A DNA stretch of 64,000 nt from Hyphococcus aureus (GCF_042643165.1 NZ_JBHRSH010000001.1:1364001-1428000), one strand, 5' to 3'; positions 52,809-62,030 are shown, counted from the stretch's first letter. Notes: generated by a model not told the origin, from the sequence alone. Translations and numbers: made by a program.

Positions 52809-53903
52809 ATGGCGCTCCCGCAGCCGCGTCCCGGCATTATGGACATCAAACCCTACACGCCCGGCGCATCGCAAGCGCCCGGCGCCATGGAGATCCATAA
52901 GCTGTCTTCGAACGAGTCCGCCCTCGGGGCGAGCCCGAAGGCGATCGCGGCCTACAGGGACGCGGCCGACAAGCTCTTTCTTTATCCTGAAGGCGCGTCG
53001 GTGCAGTTGCGCGAGAAAATCGGCGAGGTGCACGGGCTCGATCCGTCCCGGATTATTTGCGGCGCCGGCTCCGATGAAATTCTCCAGCTTCTGACCCACG
53101 CCTATGTGGGCGAAGGCGACAATATCATTATGAGCGCGCATGGCTTTGTGGTTTACGCCATTGCCGCGCTGTCCGTCGGCGCAGAGCCCCGCTATGCGCC
53201 GGAAAAAAATCTGACCGGCGATGTTGAGGCGATGCTCGGCCTGGTGGACGAAAAAACCCGGATCGTTTTCATCGCCAATCCCAACAATCCCACAGGCACC
53301 TATCTGACAGATACGGCGCTGCGTCATCTGCGCGAAAATCTGCGCGAGGATATTCTGTTGGTTATCGACGCCGCCTATGCGGAGTTCGTTGACGAGGGTG
53401 ATTATGCAAACGGCGCGGCGCTGGTCGATGATTATCCCAATGTGGTCATGACCCGCACTTTCTCGAAAATTTACGGACTTGCGGCGTTGCGACTCGGTTG
53501 GGCCTATTGCCCGCCTTTGATCGCCGATGCGCTCAATCGCATTAGAGGGCCGTTCAACGTCTCCACGGCGGCGCAGGCGGCGGGCGTTGCGGCGGTTGAA
53601 GATCAGGACTTTGTCCGGCGGAATTTCGAACATAACCGGGCGGAGCGGGACTATCTGCAACAACAGATCGGCGGTCTCGGGCTGGAATTCGTTCCGAGCC
53701 ATGGCAATTTCATTCTGGTGAAGTTTCCCGAAGAACCCGGCAGGAACGCGGATGACGTTCTTTCCTATTTGAAATCGAACGGCGTTATCGTGCGCGATAT
53801 GGGCTCTTATGGCCTCGGCGCCTATTTACGCGTCAGCGTCGGCCCGAAAGCTGGCAATCGTAAATTCATCGAGCTTTTGGAAAAGAAATTCTCCCGTGAC
53901 TGA
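52809..53903 (+). CDS. hisC: histidinol-phosphate/aromatic aminotransferase
   Basis: This 364-residue fold-type I PLP enzyme has the PLP lysine Lys220 in TRTFSKIYGLAALRLG, with ANPNNPTGT and IDAAYAEF before it. HisC enzymes make histidinol phosphate, but this copy sits directly before tyrA with an 8-base overlap and not in a his operon. It may therefore serve tyrosine and phenylalanine synthesis (inference). The ATG at 52809 matches the usual HisC opening. Confidence 0.93.
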   Translation: MALPQPRPGIMDIKPYTPGASQAPGAMEIHKLSSNESALGASPKAIAAYRDAADKLFLYPEGASVQLREKIGEVHGLDPSRIICGAGSDEILQLLTHAYVGEGDNIIMSAHGFVVYAIAALSVGAEPRYAPEKNLTGDVEAMLGLVDEKTRIVFIANPNNPTGTYLTDTALRHLRENLREDILLVIDAAYAEFVDEGDYANGAALVDDYPNVVMTRTFSKIYGLAALRLGWAYCPPLIADALNRIRGPFNVSTAAQAAGVAAVEDQDFVRRNFEHNRAERDYLQQQIGGLGLEFVPSHGNFILVKFPEEPGRNADDVLSYLKSNGVIVRDMGSYGLGAYLRVSVGPKAGNRKFIELLEKKFSRD

Positions 53904-54828
53904 TTCTGTTAAATTCAACCGCGCCTGCGTCATCGGCGTCGGCCTGATCGGCTCTTCGCTCGCGCACGCCATGCGCACCGCCGCTCTTGTCGATGAGATT
54001 ATTGGCGTCGACCGCGACGCGGACGTGATTGCGCGCGCGCAAAAGCTCGGCGTCATCGACAAGGGTGAGACCGATCTTGTCAAAGGCGTCAAAGGCGCCG
54101 ATCTCATCATTGTTTCGACGCCCGTCGGCGCCATTGGCGCCGTCGCGGCGGAACTCGCTAGCGCCGCCGATGATGGCGCGCTCATTATCGATGTTGGCTC
54201 GGTGAAAGGCGTCGCGCTCGATGCCGCGAAGGCGATGCCCGAGCGGGTTCATTTCGTGCCGTGCCATCCGGTTGCGGGCACGGAGCAATCAGGCCCGGAA
54301 GCGGGCTTTGCCAGCCTCTTTCATGACCGCTGGTGCATTCTGACGCCGGCCCCGCGCGATGATGACGCTTATAAAGCGGCGGTCGACAAAGCCGCGGCGC
54401 TGTGGTCGGGCGTCGGCGCCAAGGTCGAGATCATGACCGCTGAGCATCATGACCTCGCGCTCGCCGTCACCAGCCACCTGCCACACTTGATTGCCTTCAC
54501 GATTGTCGGCGCCGCTGATGATGTGGAATCGGTCGCCGCCGGAGAGATTGTGAAATATTCCGCCGGCGGTTTCCGCGACTTTACCCGTATCGCCGCCTCC
54601 GACCCGGTTATGTGGCGCGACGTCTTTCTGAATAACAAGGAAGCGGTGCTGGAAGTCCTTGGCCGGTTTTCAGAAGAACTTGCGGTGATGCAGCGCGCGA
54701 TCCGTTGGGGCGACGGCCAGGCGCTGGAAGACGCTTTCACCCGCGTGCGCGGTCTGCGCAAGGCAATCGTCGAGGCGGGACAGGAAAGCGCCGCGCCGAA
54801 TTTCGGGCGGGACGACAAGCCGCGCTAA
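53896..54828 (+). CDS. tyrA: prephenate/arogenate dehydrogenase
   Basis: TyrA oxidatively decarboxylates prephenate or arogenate towards tyrosine. The GTG start at 53896 overlaps the hisC stop by eight bases and begins VTDSVKFN. The NAD-binding motif GVGLIGSSLAHAM follows at about residue 13. HPVAGTEQSGPEAGFASLF and the helical C-terminal half with SHLPHLIAF are typical. The protein has 310 residues and no ACT domain. Confidence 0.95.
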   Translation: MTDSVKFNRACVIGVGLIGSSLAHAMRTAALVDEIIGVDRDADVIARAQKLGVIDKGETDLVKGVKGADLIIVSTPVGAIGAVAAELASAADDGALIIDVGSVKGVALDAAKAMPERVHFVPCHPVAGTEQSGPEAGFASLFHDRWCILTPAPRDDDAYKAAVDKAAALWSGVGAKVEIMTAEHHDLALAVTSHLPHLIAFTIVGAADDVESVAAGEIVKYSAGGFRDFTRIAASDPVMWRDVFLNNKEAVLEVLGRFSEELAVMQRAIRWGDGQALEDAFTRVRGLRKAIVEAGQESAAPNFGRDDKPR

Positions 54829-54843
54829 GCGCCGCCCCGCGCT

Positions 54844-55317
54844 CTATTCAGCTTTGTCCGGCATGACGGCGATGATTTTGATCTCCGTGATTGCCTCGGG
54901 CGAGAACAGCCGGTCAACATCAATGGCAGTCCATGCAGGGTAGGGCGCTTTGATGAACTCGTCCTTTACATCCGCAAACGGATAAATCTGAGCGTCGATA
55001 TCGGTATGGAACGTCGTGATATCCACCACGTCGTCCCAGCTTGCGCCTGCCTCCTTGAGAACGGCGCCCGCTTCCTCGAACGCAGCGCGAAACGCAGTTG
55101 ACATGGCTTCCTTGTCGACCTCGCCGCCTGTGGTGATGTCATAGTCGGGAACGGACGCCATGACGCCGGCAAGATAAAGCTGATTGCCGACCTTCACGGC
55201 GGGATTGTAATGGTACAGCTCAACGATTTCTTCAAAACCCTCCGGAACCACAGCTTCTTTTACCGGGGCCGCCGCGGCTGCGCCTGCGAGAAGAATTGAA
55301 GCGAAATAGTGAATCAT
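54844..55317 (-). CDS. exported RidA-family protein
   Basis: The 157-residue protein has the RidA (YjgF) fold: NPAVKVGNQLYLAGV, AFEEAGAVLKEAGASWDDVV and PAWTAIDVDRL. RidA deaminates reactive enamines and imines in the cytoplasm. Here an N-terminal leader (MIHYFASILLAGAAAAA) suggests export to the periplasm, which is unusual. The arginine that binds the substrate carboxylate in canonical RidA (within the R-x-x-V/A region) is not evident at PYPAWTAIDV, so deaminase activity is doubtful. Confidence 0.88.
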   Translation of the reverse strand: MIHYFASILLAGAAAAAPVKEAVVPEGFEEIVELYHYNPAVKVGNQLYLAGVMASVPDYDITTGGEVDKEAMSTAFRAAFEEAGAVLKEAGASWDDVVDITTFHTDIDAQIYPFADVKDEFIKAPYPAWTAIDVDRLFSPEAITEIKIIAVMPDKAE

Positions 55318-55409
55318 GAAGCCCCCAAATAAAATTGTTCACTGTCTGCATGTTACAATGAACCGCGCGTAATAGCGAGCAGACCACAACGAGATTCTGC
55401 GGCTCTCCG

Positions 55410-56591
55410 TCAGGCAGGCGCTTCGATAAAACGCATCACATATTGCAGATATTTGCTTTGAACCGCTTCCGCTTCGGCAGCCGTGGCGGCGGCAACGATC
55501 AAGCTCACGCCTTTCTCCGGGAAGTCACTTTGAAGACTGTGTGGCCATGAGGTGAGGCTCCCGTACTCGCCAACGACCTCGCCATCATGCGTCAAGCGGA
55601 ATGCATGAGGCTCGTTAGTTTTCTCGGCAATCTCGGCATATTTACGCCCCACAAAAGTGAGCGTTTTGTCTAGGGTTTTGTATTCAGACAGGCCGAGCGG
55701 CGTACAGAGTTCTTCTGTCGGGTCGATGTCTGCGAGATCCACCAGGGGGATCAGAAGTTGTTCCGGGTCGGCGTTGATGCTTGCGTCGTCGGGAAAGCCC
55801 GGAAACTGGGATGGGTGCGCGCGCAGCGCATCAAGCTGATAGTCAATGGCGCGCTTGCCATTGGGAAGAATACGCGTCGCATCAAAGAAAATATCCGGGT
55901 CGTTGCGGTCTGGCCAGGGGAACATGGCGCCATGGTCAACCGCTTCCGCCATGTCCGGCGTCATGCGTTCGAATACGGTGTAGGTATTTTCAAAAAGCAC
56001 GCGCGGACGGTCTTCGACGGGAAGGCGATTAACGGCTTCGACCAGAAGAAGAGAGGTCGCGCGATGATTTGGATTGCATGTTGAGCCATGCCGAGGGTCA
56101 ATGCCGAAAACCACTTCCGGCTTGTTACGCTGAAGCAGGTCAACGACTTGCTCGACAAGCGCCTCGCGTCCGCCATTCATTTCTTCCCATCGAACAAGAT
56201 TGCGACGCAATCCTTCGCCGTCATGTGCATAAAAAAGATCCTGCCAGCCGAGAAATTCGGTGCTTCCATTTGCGATGGCGGCCGATGTCGCTAATTCCTG
56301 TTTGCGAATGGCGGCGCACGCATCGAAGTCAATCATTCCCATCGTCTCCATACAGCCAAGCTCCGCCGAAGTCGTGATGGTGAAATGACAAGTCGCCCCG
56401 TTAATGAGGCAGGCTTCTGCGAAAATCGGCATCAACACCCATTCGTCATCAGGATGCGCCCCGAGAAAGAGGAGTCTCTGGCCGCGTAAAGAGTCTGCAA
56501 GATCGACTTGTGTTGCTTGTTCATTTGTCGTCGCGTGCCGGTCGCAAGCTCCCAGCAAAAAGACCCCTAGAAAAATGAGCAAGCTGCGCAT
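55410..56591 (-). CDS. PIG-L family deacetylase-like lipoprotein
   Basis: The 393-residue product starts at 56591 with a lipoprotein leader ending LLGAC (Cys15). The metal motif AHPDDE follows at about residue 42 and KQELATSAA and NPNHRAT carry the remaining conserved features, as in PIG-L/LmbE N-acetylglucosamine deacetylases. The protein is longer than typical members by a C-terminal domain of about 150 residues. Location on the outside of a membrane points to envelope or external glycan substrates (inference). The sequence is somewhat more AT-rich than neighbours. Confidence 0.85.
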   Translation of the reverse strand: MRSLLIFLGVFLLGACDRHATTNEQATQVDLADSLRGQRLLFLGAHPDDEWVLMPIFAEACLINGATCHFTITTSAELGCMETMGMIDFDACAAIRKQELATSAAIANGSTEFLGWQDLFYAHDGEGLRRNLVRWEEMNGGREALVEQVVDLLQRNKPEVVFGIDPRHGSTCNPNHRATSLLLVEAVNRLPVEDRPRVLFENTYTVFERMTPDMAEAVDHGAMFPWPDRNDPDIFFDATRILPNGKRAIDYQLDALRAHPSQFPGFPDDASINADPEQLLIPLVDLADIDPTEELCTPLGLSEYKTLDKTLTFVGRKYAEIAEKTNEPHAFRLTHDGEVVGEYGSLTSWPHSLQSDFPEKGVSLIVAAATAAEAEAVQSKYLQYVMRFIEAPA

Positions 56592-56773
56592 TATCGTACC
56601 CCCTCCCAAATGGAATTTGCGCACGGTAGCGCGGCTTCGAAGATAACAGCACTCACTGCTGTTCGCGATAATTTTTGTGCTCTACGCCAGTTCGCAATGT
56701 CGGCGCCTATCCAGGATCGGATGGTTTGGCGATAGGTTGGGCGGCCATTTCAGGCCAAAACGCCCTTTGGACT

Positions 56774-58267
56774 TTACGCGTCTTCTTCTTCCATCGTCAC
56801 ATCGTAGCCCCACAGGGTTTCGATATGGGTGAGGACGGCGGCGGCGGTTTTCTCGTTCAACTTGCGGCCATTGTGAACGGTGTGACGCAGTTTCAGGGTG
56901 CGGTCGCCTTCGAGATCGGCGCCGACCACCTGAATATTCGGCTCATGCATGCCGAGATCATACATTTCCGCGAGGGCCCGGCGCACTTTGCGGAAACCCT
57001 GGTCGTCGTGGATCGCCTCGATCTCAACATGGCTGGCCTCTGAATTATCGCCAATGGCGAACATGCGAAAATGGCGCATCACGGTGGGCGATAGATATTG
57101 CAGAATGAAGCTTTCGTCGCGGTAATTGGCCCAGGCGTCTTTCAACACGGCTCGCCAGTCGCCCGAGCCCGCAATATCTGGAAACCATTCGCGGTCTTCA
57201 TCTTTCGGATCTTCGCAGATGCGCTTGATGTCTTCCATCATCGCGAAACCGAGCGCGTAAGGATTGATCCCTGAATAGCGCGGGTCATCGAATTCCGGCT
57301 GGAACACGACGGAGGAATGGGAGTGCAAGAACTCCATGATCGCGCCTTCGGAAATCTGTCCGCGATCATAAAGCTCATTCATGATGTAGTGATGGACAAA
57401 CGTGGCGCAGCCCTCGTTCATGACCTTGGTCTGTTTTTGCGGATAGAAATATTGGGCGATGTTGCGCACGATCCGCACCAGTTCGCGCTGCCACGGGCGT
57501 AAAACCGGCGAGGCTTTTTCAATGAAATAGAGGAGGTTCTCCTCGGGAAGCTGAATGTTGCGGACTTCCGCCTGACGTTCTTCCAGCTCGTCCTCGGGCT
57601 CCTCAGAATTGGGGAGCGTGCGCCAGATATCGTTGAAATTTGTCTCTTCGTGTTTGACGCGCGCGGCGATTTTGGCGAGCCGGTCGGCGTCGGAAAGGCG
57701 CGGCGGGCGGTTATAGCGGAAAACGCCTTGATCCATCAGCGCATGGGCCGCGTCGAGCACCGCCTCGACTTCCTCGAAGCCATATTCGTCTTCGCATTTG
57801 GCGATGTATTTTTTGGCGAAGTCGAGATAGGGCAGGATGCCTTCGGCGTCGGTCCATTGCCGGAACAGATAGTTGTTCTTGAAAAAATGATTATGCCCGA
57901 AACTGGCGTGCGCCATCACCAGCGCCTGCATGGTCATGGTGTTTTCTTCCATGAGATAGGCGATGCAGGGGTTGGAGTTGATCACGATCTCATAGGCGAG
58001 ACCAGTGTAACCCTTCTGATAGGTCATCTGGTCCCGGGCGAAATGTTTGCCGAATGACCAGTGCTTGTACATCAGCGGCATACCGTGACTGGAATAGGCG
58101 TCGAGCATCTGTTCGGACGAGATAATCTCGATCTGGTTCGGATAGACGTCGAGCCCAAGATCATTGAGTCCGATATCCTCGATCGCGTCATAGGCGCGCT
58201 TTAGGGTCTCGAAGTCCCAGTCGGCTTCGGAATAGAGGAGGGGAAGTTTTTCGGCGGTTGCGGTCAT
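56774..58267 (-). CDS. spoVR: SpoVR/YcgB family protein
   Basis: The 497-residue protein matches SpoVR: MYKHWSFGKHFARDQ, YEIVINSNPCIAYLMEEN, AHASFGHNHFFKNNYLF and GCATFVHHYIMNELYDRG. The histidine-rich motifs suggest metal binding. Function is unknown outside Bacillus, where it affects spore cortex; in Gram-negatives it co-occurs with PrkA and YeaH in a stress- and starvation-linked operon, as here. Its ATG overlaps the stop of the small membrane gene upstream by four bases. Confidence 0.95.
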   Translation of the reverse strand: MTATAEKLPLLYSEADWDFETLKRAYDAIEDIGLNDLGLDVYPNQIEIISSEQMLDAYSSHGMPLMYKHWSFGKHFARDQMTYQKGYTGLAYEIVINSNPCIAYLMEENTMTMQALVMAHASFGHNHFFKNNYLFRQWTDAEGILPYLDFAKKYIAKCEDEYGFEEVEAVLDAAHALMDQGVFRYNRPPRLSDADRLAKIAARVKHEETNFNDIWRTLPNSEEPEDELEERQAEVRNIQLPEENLLYFIEKASPVLRPWQRELVRIVRNIAQYFYPQKQTKVMNEGCATFVHHYIMNELYDRGQISEGAIMEFLHSHSSVVFQPEFDDPRYSGINPYALGFAMMEDIKRICEDPKDEDREWFPDIAGSGDWRAVLKDAWANYRDESFILQYLSPTVMRHFRMFAIGDNSEASHVEIEAIHDDQGFRKVRRALAEMYDLGMHEPNIQVVGADLEGDRTLKLRHTVHNGRKLNEKTAAAVLTHIETLWGYDVTMEEEDA

Positions 58268-58596
58268 TTCTCCTCTCCGCTCGCTCGATGTGATTTTCGC
58301 TCAGCAAAAAGGGTAACTAAGAACACGGCGCCAGCAGATACAAAGCTTGCTATGCAAATGTATGAGTCTACCTGGCCAGTGTAAGAAAAAATACTTGATA
58401 GCTGGCCGCGTTCTGTTTCAATTCGCAGTACGCCAATCAAGAATATGGCTAGAAACCAGAGGCCAACGCTTTTTACTTTTTGAGTCAGACCACCATACCG
58501 TCCGGTTCGTTCGAAGTGTGCAGCGTCCTTCGCAAGGATACGGGCTAAAAAAATCAGAAATGCACCGGTAATCATCAGGAAAGCGAGATAAATCAC
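58264..58596 (-). CDS. small membrane protein inside the prkA-yeaH-spoVR operon
   Basis: This 110-residue protein has three predicted helices (about 3-20, 43-58 and 72-92) and a charged C-terminus. The GTG at 58596 overlaps the yeaH stop (GTGA) and its own stop overlaps the spoVR start (ATGA), so it is tightly coupled on both sides. It is visibly more AT-rich than the flanking genes. I do not recognise a family, and the usual prkA-yeaH-spoVR operon has no such gene. Alternative start ATG at 58575. Confidence 0.72.
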   Translation of the reverse strand: MIYLAFLMITGAFLIFLARILAKDAAHFERTGRYGGLTQKVKSVGLWFLAIFLIGVLRIETERGQLSSIFSYTGQVDSYICIASFVSAGAVFLVTLFAERKSHRASGEEK

Positions 58597-59915
58597 GCCG
58601 CCTCCTTCCGGTCGCGGGCGAAAAGCTCGCGGAAGACCGGGAAGATGTCCTGGGGCCTTGCGATGCGTGTTTGCGCGAAGTTCGGCCATTGCGGCGCGAA
58701 GGTGCGATATGCGCGCCAGAGCTCGGCGCCTGAATCCGCGTCGGAAAAGACTTCCAGCTCGCGCTCGTCGAGGATTTCGATATAGGCGTAATACTGGGAA
58801 ATCGGCATCACCTCTTCGCCCAGCATCTCGACACAGCGTTTGGCGTCGCCCGATTGCGTGAAGCCGTCTGACGCCTGCGCCACATAGATGTTCCATTCAT
58901 GGGCCGGGAAGCGGTCGCGCTGCACCTCCAGCATTTTCTCAAGCGCGGTTGAAACGACCGTGCCGCCCGACTGGCGCGAATAGAAAAAGGTTTCCTCGTC
59001 CACTTCCTCGGCGTGATGGGTGTGGCGGATGAAAACGACTTCCACGCGCTCATAGCGGCGTTTGAGGAAGAGATAGAGCAGCATGTAAAACCGCTTGGCG
59101 AGGTCTTTCTCGCGCTCGCCCATGGAGCCTGAGACGTCCATGAGGCAGAACATGACCGCCGCGGTCGTCTCCACCGGCGTCGGCTCATAGGCGTTGTAGC
59201 GAATATCCAAGGGGTCGATGAACGGCGTGAAGCGGCGGCGCTTTTCCATGCCTTCAAGCTTTTCGATGATCGCTTTTTTCTCCGCGATCTCGTCTTCCGA
59301 CGGGCTGGCGATGCGCTCAAGCTGGAACAGGCGTTCTTTCAGCTCGTTCATTTCTTTCGTCGACGGGCGCTTCAGGGCGAGGCGCCGGCCATGGGCGTTG
59401 CGCATAGTGCGCACGAGATTCATGTTGGTGGGCGAGCCGGCGACGGTCAGGCCGGCGCGCTTATAGGCGTAAGACTTGATCTCTTTCAGGGAGCGTTTGA
59501 CGAGATTGGGCAGCTCCAGGTCTTCGAAAAAGATGTCGAGAAACTCGTCCTGCGTCAGCGTGAACTGGAAATTGTCCTCTCCCTCGCCGCTATCGCTTGC
59601 GTCCTTGCCCTTGCCGCGGCCCGCGCCCTTGGGCGGTTTTTTGATCTTGTCCCCGGCGGAAAACTCCTTGTTGCCGGGATGGACCGCCTCACGCGCGCCC
59701 TTCTCCCGGTCATGGGAGAAGCGCGGTTCGCCTGTTGATTTCGACGGGATCGAGATTTTCTCGCCCTTGTCGATTTCTTTCATGGAGCGGTCGCGCAGGG
59801 ATTTGTTCACCGCTTCCTTGATCTGCGCCTTGGCGCGTTTCAGGAAACGCTGACGGTTCCCGAGGGACTTGCCCTTGGGATTCTTGCGCCGGTCGATGAA
59901 GTGGAACGAGTTCAA
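58593..59915 (-). CDS. yeaH: YeaH/YhbH family (DUF444) protein
   Basis: The 440-residue protein starts like its family (HFIDRRKNPKGKSLGNRQRF). A basic, disordered region of about 110 residues follows. The second half is a von Willebrand A-like domain with the metal site DVSGSMGE at about residue 260 and the later FVSTALEKML-type and QASDGFTQSGD segments. YeaH works with the PrkA kinase in stress and stationary-phase adaptation in enterobacteria. It is downstream of prkA by about 70 bases. Confidence 0.95.
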   Translation of the reverse strand: MNSFHFIDRRKNPKGKSLGNRQRFLKRAKAQIKEAVNKSLRDRSMKEIDKGEKISIPSKSTGEPRFSHDREKGAREAVHPGNKEFSAGDKIKKPPKGAGRGKGKDASDSGEGEDNFQFTLTQDEFLDIFFEDLELPNLVKRSLKEIKSYAYKRAGLTVAGSPTNMNLVRTMRNAHGRRLALKRPSTKEMNELKERLFQLERIASPSEDEIAEKKAIIEKLEGMEKRRRFTPFIDPLDIRYNAYEPTPVETTAAVMFCLMDVSGSMGEREKDLAKRFYMLLYLFLKRRYERVEVVFIRHTHHAEEVDEETFFYSRQSGGTVVSTALEKMLEVQRDRFPAHEWNIYVAQASDGFTQSGDAKRCVEMLGEEVMPISQYYAYIEILDERELEVFSDADSGAELWRAYRTFAPQWPNFAQTRIARPQDIFPVFRELFARDRKEAA

Positions 59916-59937
59916 ATGCTTTTAGCGAGCGGCGAAT

Positions 59938-59970
59938 AGCGAATAGCAATCGGTGCTAAAACTATTCGCT
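59938..59970. repeat. inverted repeat between prkA and yeaH
   Basis: AGCGAATAG (59938-59946) and CTATTCGCT (59962-59970) can pair around a 15-base loop. The left arm is part of a tandem GCGAATAGCGAATAGC. No T run follows, so partial attenuation or an RNA-processing site is more likely than full termination. Confidence 0.45.
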
Positions 59971-59983
59971 ACGCTCTACTCCC

Positions 59984-61933
59984 TTACCCGGCCTTGTTGA
60001 CGCGCATATACCATTCGACGAGCCGGCGGACCTGACGCGGCGTATAGCCCCGGTCTTCCATGCGGCTGACGAAGTTTTCGTGTTTCGCTTCCGTCTCTGA
60101 ATCTTTCTTGGAGTCGAAAGAGATCACCGGCAGGAGGTCCTCGACCTGGGAGAACATGCGCTTTTCAATGACATTGCGCAGTTTCTCATAGGATGTCCAT
60201 TTCGGGTTCATGCCCTCATTGTTCGCCCGGGCGCGAAGCGCGAACTTCACCACCTCGTTGCGGAAGTCCTTCGGGTTCGCAATGCCGGCGGGCTTTTCGA
60301 TCTTCGACAGCTCGGTGTCGAGCGTCGCGCGGTCGAGCAACTGGCCGGTGTCAGGGTCTTTGAAGTCCTGATCCTCAATCCATGCATCCGCATAAGAGAT
60401 GTAACGGTCAAAGAGATTCTGGCCGTATTCCGCATAGCTTTCGAGATAGGCTTTCTGGATTTCCTTGCCGATGAACTCCGCATAGCGCTGGGAAAGCTCA
60501 GACTTGATGAAGTCGAGATATTGCTTCTCGGTCTCGTCCGGATATTGCTCGCGCTTGATGGCGTTTTCAAGCACATACATGAGATGCACCGGATCGGCCG
60601 CGACTTCATCCGTGTCGAAATTAAAGGTTTCCGACAGCACTTTATAGGCGAAGCGGGTCGAAATGCCGTCCATGCCTTCGTCGATGCCGGCGGCGTCACG
60701 ATATTCCTGCATGGTTTTGGCTTTGGGGTCGGTGTCTTTCAGCTTTTCGCCGTCATAGACCCGGAGCTTCGAATAGAGGTTGGAATTTTCGTGTTCTTTC
60801 AGGCGCGTCAGCACCGAAAAGCGCGAGAGGAGGTCGAGCGTTTCCGGGGCGCAGGGCGCTTCGCTTAATTCGGAGCTCGCCAGCAATTTCTCATAGATCT
60901 GGCGTTCTTCCGTAACGCGCAAGGAGTAGGGCACCTTGATCACATTGATGCGGTCGAGGAACGCTTCATTGTTCTTGTTGTTGCGAAACGCCTGCCACTC
61001 GCTTTCATTGGAGTGCGCGAGGATGATCCCGGTGAAGGGAATGGGGCCAAGCGCTTCGGTGCCCACATAATTGCTTTCCTGCGTCGCCGTCAGGAGCGGA
61101 TGCAGCACCTTGATCGGCGCCTTGAACATTTCGACAAATTCCAGAAGGCCCTGATTGGCGCGGCACAGCCCGCCCGAATAGGAATAGGCGTCGGTGTCGT
61201 CCTGGCTGAAATGCTCAAGCTTGCGGATATCGACCTTGCCGACGAGCGCGGAGATATCCTGGTTGTTCTCGTCGCCCGGCTCGGTTTTCGCGATGGCGAG
61301 CTGGCGGAGTTTCGACGGGAAGATGCGCACCACTTCGAATTTGGAGATGTCGCCGCCAAATTCATCGAGGCGTTTCACCGCCCACGGGCTCATCAGGCCG
61401 TTGAGGCGGCGTTCTTCAATGCCGTATTTTTCGGCGAGGAGGCTTTTCAACTCATCCGACTGGAACAGGCCGAGCGGGCTTTCAAAGACCGGGGAGATTT
61501 CGTCGCCGGCTTTGAGGACATAGATCGGATAGGTCTCCATCATGTCTTTAAGGCGTTCGGCGAGTGAGGATTTACCGCCGCCAACAGGGCCGAGGAGATA
61601 GATGATCTGGCGCTTTTCTTCGAGCCCTTGCGCCGCATGACGGAAGAAAGAGACGATGCGCTCAATCGTGTCTTCCATGCCGTAAAAGCCTTCGAAGGCT
61701 TTGTAGTGGCGGATGGTGCGGTTTGAAAAAATGCGGGCGAGGCGCGGATCTTTTGACGTGTCGACGAGGGTGGGTTCGCCGATCGCTTTCACCATGCGTT
61801 CCGCCGGCGATGCGTAGAGCATCTCGTCGTCGCGCGCCGCCAATAGATAATCGCGCAGGCTCATCGCCTCCTGTTTCAGCTTGGTGTAGCTTTCGGAGAA
61901 AACGTCAAAAACATCGAGGCTTTGTTCGGTCAT
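59984..61933 (-). CDS. prkA: PrkA family serine protein kinase
   Basis: From the ATG at 61933 the protein has 649 residues, the normal size. An AAA-type domain with Walker A GPVGGGKSS (residues 115-123) makes up the first half, and the C-terminal kinase-like region follows. Family segments such as RIFSNRTIRHYKAFEGFYGMED are intact. PrkA phosphorylates serine residues and, with YeaH and SpoVR, forms a conserved stress operon. A 5'-leader of about 100 bases precedes it, with the terminator of the opposite small gene at 61993. Confidence 0.97.
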   Translation of the reverse strand: MTEQSLDVFDVFSESYTKLKQEAMSLRDYLLAARDDEMLYASPAERMVKAIGEPTLVDTSKDPRLARIFSNRTIRHYKAFEGFYGMEDTIERIVSFFRHAAQGLEEKRQIIYLLGPVGGGKSSLAERLKDMMETYPIYVLKAGDEISPVFESPLGLFQSDELKSLLAEKYGIEERRLNGLMSPWAVKRLDEFGGDISKFEVVRIFPSKLRQLAIAKTEPGDENNQDISALVGKVDIRKLEHFSQDDTDAYSYSGGLCRANQGLLEFVEMFKAPIKVLHPLLTATQESNYVGTEALGPIPFTGIILAHSNESEWQAFRNNKNNEAFLDRINVIKVPYSLRVTEERQIYEKLLASSELSEAPCAPETLDLLSRFSVLTRLKEHENSNLYSKLRVYDGEKLKDTDPKAKTMQEYRDAAGIDEGMDGISTRFAYKVLSETFNFDTDEVAADPVHLMYVLENAIKREQYPDETEKQYLDFIKSELSQRYAEFIGKEIQKAYLESYAEYGQNLFDRYISYADAWIEDQDFKDPDTGQLLDRATLDTELSKIEKPAGIANPKDFRNEVVKFALRARANNEGMNPKWTSYEKLRNVIEKRMFSQVEDLLPVISFDSKKDSETEAKHENFVSRMEDRGYTPRQVRRLVEWYMRVNKAG

Positions 61934-61992
61934 GTTCGCACGCTCACTTTTCACTCGCTCAGATCGCGGGGGCGTCCGCGACTTTTTGAATT

Positions 61993-62020
61993 AAAAAAGG
62001 CGCTGGCAAAAACCAGCGCC
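61993..62020 (-). terminator. rho-independent terminator, minus strand
   Basis: GGCGCTGG (61999-62006) pairs with CCAGCGCC (62013-62020). On the minus strand the hairpin is followed by TTTTTT. It lies ten bases after the stop of the small frame ending at 62031 and is the best evidence that this frame, or an RNA, is transcribed. Confidence 0.9.
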
Positions 62021-62030
62021 CCCATTCGCA

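Noticed and set aside
56774..61933. Sporulation locus because of spoVR and prkA names
   Set aside because: The names come from Bacillus; in Gram-negative bacteria this operon is linked to stress and starvation, and no other sporulation genes are present.
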